In this document: positions 47,462-64,000 of the stretch, in pieces
Layout of the letters: each line of letters begins with the position of its first letter
How positions within the stretch are numbered: position 1 is the stretch's first letter
From: Siderastrea siderea
Taxonomy: Eukaryota; Cnidaria; Anthozoa; Scleractinia; Rhizangiidae
Assembly: GCA_964030785.1 (NCBI GenBank)
Contig: OZ034968.1
Location: 58,686,299-58,750,298, forward strand
DNA: 64,000 bases
Direction of reading: 5' to 3'
Notes under the pieces: model-generated
The model's input: the letters and a program-made list of their open reading frames with translations, nothing else
The model's database searches: none
Told to the model about the DNA's origin: nothing
Translations under genes and position numbers: made by a program

Positions 47462-49707
47462 CTACCCTAGTGCCGCTTTAAGGGATTTGCCGCCGGACTT
47501 TCAGTGGAGTGTGGGGCCGAGGGTAAGGTAGGGAAGGAGAAGAGTTGCTTTAGTAGCGTCAAACGCTGTTCACGCTGTTCCCTTAAAAATGTTTTGTTTT
47601 CGCAACGTTTCATTTGCATATGCTTATTTTTGCTGTATCGTGATGGACGCCTAGTCGATGGTGATTATATACGAGTATTAAACTCGTAGATTTGGGGTGA
47701 GAGCTCACATGAATTCAAGGTTGTCGTCTGATCTGTTGAGTCTGCGACCTATAAACATGTATTTTTTTAATTCTAGGCTTAGACCTCTTTCCTTATTTAG
47801 ACAAACCTCTTGTGAACCTTTAGCTAATATGACCGAGCTGAGCTCATAAATAGTTTTTATGACGTTTATAGTTATTTTTAGTTGCCGCGGTCATAGTACG
47901 TAGATATTTTTTGTTGGCAGTTGTCAATACTCTTGAGGTTGTATGTCTTCGTTTAGCCAGTCATTGAATTTCGAAATTAAATGTACAAGGTAACAACTTA
48001 AGTTCGCTAAGCTCAAAGAAAAATCCACATCTATCTCGGCCAGCAAGGGGATATCAGGTATAAGGAAGCAAGTGAAGCCAAGACCCTTTTCTTGTGCAGG
48101 GGGATGGTGGGCGACATTGCTCTAAAATGGGCTAATAGCGAATTCTGGAATAGAAACTTAATGCGTAGGAATAGAAACTTACCGGTGATTAGAGTTCTAC
48201 TTCAATTTCCAGAAAAGACCAGTGAATTTTCTATAACGCAGCGACTTTTAAGCAAGCACTTACTCATATACTCAAGTGTTCGTGAGAGAGAAGAGAGAAC
48301 TCATAGTCTAAAATGCACTCGAGTGCTTTTTCGAGCATGGAAGAAAATATTGACTAGCCAGCTGACTATGAATTCCGGTTGTGAGGGGAAAACAGTGGAA
48401 ACTCTGTAGGTAATCATAGGACTGGTGTACTCAGTGTACTTTTATTAGTGCTGATTAATTAAAAACGCAAGAAAAATACAGAACGTCAACTATTCTGCTA
48501 CTTCTACAGTATTCCTTGAGTGAGTGATCATCGTAAAGGCTACACTATAGGTCGTATGGCTATCAGCCAATCTAAAGTGCGACTTTTGCAATCGAAATTG
48601 TGTAGCTAGGAGCAAACCAACCTTAGATTGCAATGGGAATGATCCGTGTTCGGAGGTGCCTCGTTCAGACTGTTGACTGAACCTGGTTTCCGATAGCGCA
48701 GGGAGGAGTGTAATACGACTCCCCTTAAAACTGCATGGGAGACTAGGTTTCCGATGGTATGTTTCATTTAGCGAACTAAGATCTTGTCCCTCGTACCCCA
48801 CGTTCTTTCACAGTGCAAGCAAACATGAATTGACCTTCTTTTCAGAGTTTGGCTCCACGTAACAAGACAATGTAAGAAATCTGAATAAACTAAAAGAAAC
48901 GCATTCGTACTGCGTGGACAGAACTGAATAACGCACCACCCACCACAGTCTTCGGTGCACTTTTGTCACTTGTTTTTCTCTTACAAATAGAACGAAATTT
49001 TGCTTAACTAAGGAAGAATGTAAACATAGCCGTCTAAAATTGCAAAGTAAAGCCTTAACAACACAACGCCGAACTTTAAATATGGCTGATGTTTGCCAGT
49101 TTCAAAAGCCTGCGTTTTGCACCGCTGACCTTTTTGACCGCCGACCTTTATTTAATTAGCTCTGCCAACAATTGAGTTATCCTACTCAGGAGCCCATAAT
49201 GGCCTCCTGTCCTACTACATTAACCTACCATTCCAGAAAAATTCGTGGGCGCTAAGTGCGCTAGAATGGTTGGGATTGTTTCGGTACTTTATCAGAAGAC
49301 GTCTGCTGTATGCTGTTGTTTATGTCAATCCTCGTTGTTCTCAATCCGTTTATTTGAGTTTAAATAAAAATAGAGAAAAACAAAATTGCAACACCAACGC
49401 GTTTTCCGGAGTTATGAAGATTAATTTTGCATCTAGCTTTCAAAACCAGTAAGTGTTAATCCTCCGTTGATGAACATGTTTAACGCATAACAGTTTTTCC
49501 AAAGTGAAATCGTGAGTGTAAGTTGTAAAGGCGAGCCATAGGGGACAAATTTGAACTGGAGTGCTTAGAACATCCAGCTCTTGCTCCCGCATCAGAACGC
49601 ATGAAAAGTGATGTTAGGGTTACCCAAATTTCTTAAAGCAGCAAAATTTCTATTTCATGTAATTCCTTTGTTTTCTTTTGCGACCATGTTGTTGTCCTTG
49701 TAAATGA

Positions 49708-49713
49708 TTTATT
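49708..49713 (-). promoter_or_regulatory. Candidate polyadenylation signal of the DD3-3-like gene
   Basis: AATAAA on the minus strand lies about 200 bases past the stop codon at 49912. Confidence 0.45.
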
Positions 49714-49911
49714 CGGCTTCAAACCAGTACCTAGAGGAGTGTTATCTTAAAAACACTGGAATGAGTTACTTACTTTAAGAAACCGTTACCACTGGCATTT
49801 ACAAAATCATTATCCCATTTGTTTTGTCTTTCCCACTTACCCAAACAATCCCGAAACCCCTCACGCACCCGATTTTCTGGAACGTTCTGTATTAAACAAA
49901 GCCTAATGTCA

Positions 49912-63562
<13,651 letters not shown>

Positions 63563-64000
63563 GGCCTGTTAGGACACAAAAGAACACGAAATTAATGAAT
63601 TACTTATAAATTTGGAAGTCCTAAGATGTCAGTTTAGAAATTTAAAAATTTCAAGTCAGTGTACGTCGGGAACTTTGTGGGACCACTAAAAGTAGAAGGA
63701 GTTTGCTTATTGTTATTATTGACTTGACTGGCTTTTTATGATTGGCTTGACTGGCATCCAATTAAAATTGGATGCTTAAGACAAACACATCGTTGCCACA
63801 ATATGAGAAGTGTTTGGAATTGAAAAGGTTTGTTGAAAAACATCACGACAGTACTGAAATCCGCTTCAAGAACAAAAAATTGAGAGTCCTGTTGAACCGG
63901 AAGAATGAACATGTATTTTGTGTCAAGTTATGGTTAGAAAATCATGAAACAAGATTTCGCTGTGCAATTGGCACGGTTGTTATTTTCGTGGTAAGCTGTA
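63563..64000. other. DD3-3 upstream flank
   Basis: Upstream of the minus-strand start codon. No promoter element or neighbouring gene is recognisable before the window ends. Confidence 0.35.

Larger units (their letters stand above)
47022..49911. other. Intergenic region between convergent genes
   Basis: The 2.9 kb between the ZNFX1 stop and the DD3-3 stop contains no recognised coding exon. It holds a hairpin-rich block (47342-47461) and a candidate DD3-3 polyadenylation signal (49708-49713). Confidence 0.5.

Overview
This is eukaryotic, animal nuclear DNA, most likely from an anthozoan cnidarian and probably a stony coral. Genes are split into many short exons with GT/AG introns, and the AT-rich introns are packed with small inverted-repeat transposons, tRNA-derived SINEs, Penelope-like elements and microsatellites. 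No bacterial-type operon, CRISPR array or integron is present. The species assignment is inference; exon structures were built by hand from splice sites, phase continuity and remembered homologues.

Three genes are supported. (1) PLPBP, the pyridoxal-phosphate homeostasis protein (YggS/PROSC family): + strand, 8 exons, 6721-18243, 252 aa. (2) A ZNFX1-type gene (NFX1-type zinc finger helicase): + strand, up to 17 coding exons, about 23722/24617-47021. It carries an RGG-rich N-terminus, an SF1 Upf1-like helicase, NFX1-type zinc fingers and a C-terminal RZ finger. It also has an extra 218-residue laminin-G/concanavalin-like domain encoded by one symmetric 1-1 phase exon (38572-39225) set into the helicase linker. 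(3) A secreted DD3-3-like protein: - strand, 9 exons, 63562-49912, 641 aa with a signal peptide. In all three models the exon phases match at every junction and the summed coding lengths divide by three. Genes 2 and 3 are tail to tail, 2.9 kb apart.

The first 6.7 kb hold transposon debris and two acidic low-confidence ORFs. The 18.2-23.7 kb interval holds a 3'-flank tandem repeat and a decayed Penelope-like element with a nested TTAA-type MITE. The 6.2-kb third ZNFX1 intron holds a 2.88-kb foldback element with a 5-bp target duplication. The DD3-3 introns hold many MITEs, a long minisatellite, two TAG microsatellites and an inverted Penelope-type terminal repeat carrying two apparently intact hammerhead ribozymes, one per strand.

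The genes do not form an obvious pathway: PLPBP is B6 metabolism, ZNFX1 is RNA surveillance/antiviral or small-RNA biology, and DD3-3 is secreted and of unknown function. The most unusual items are the LamG-in-helicase architecture, the paired hammerheads, the foldback element and a ZNFX1 start codon that may lie in a MITE.
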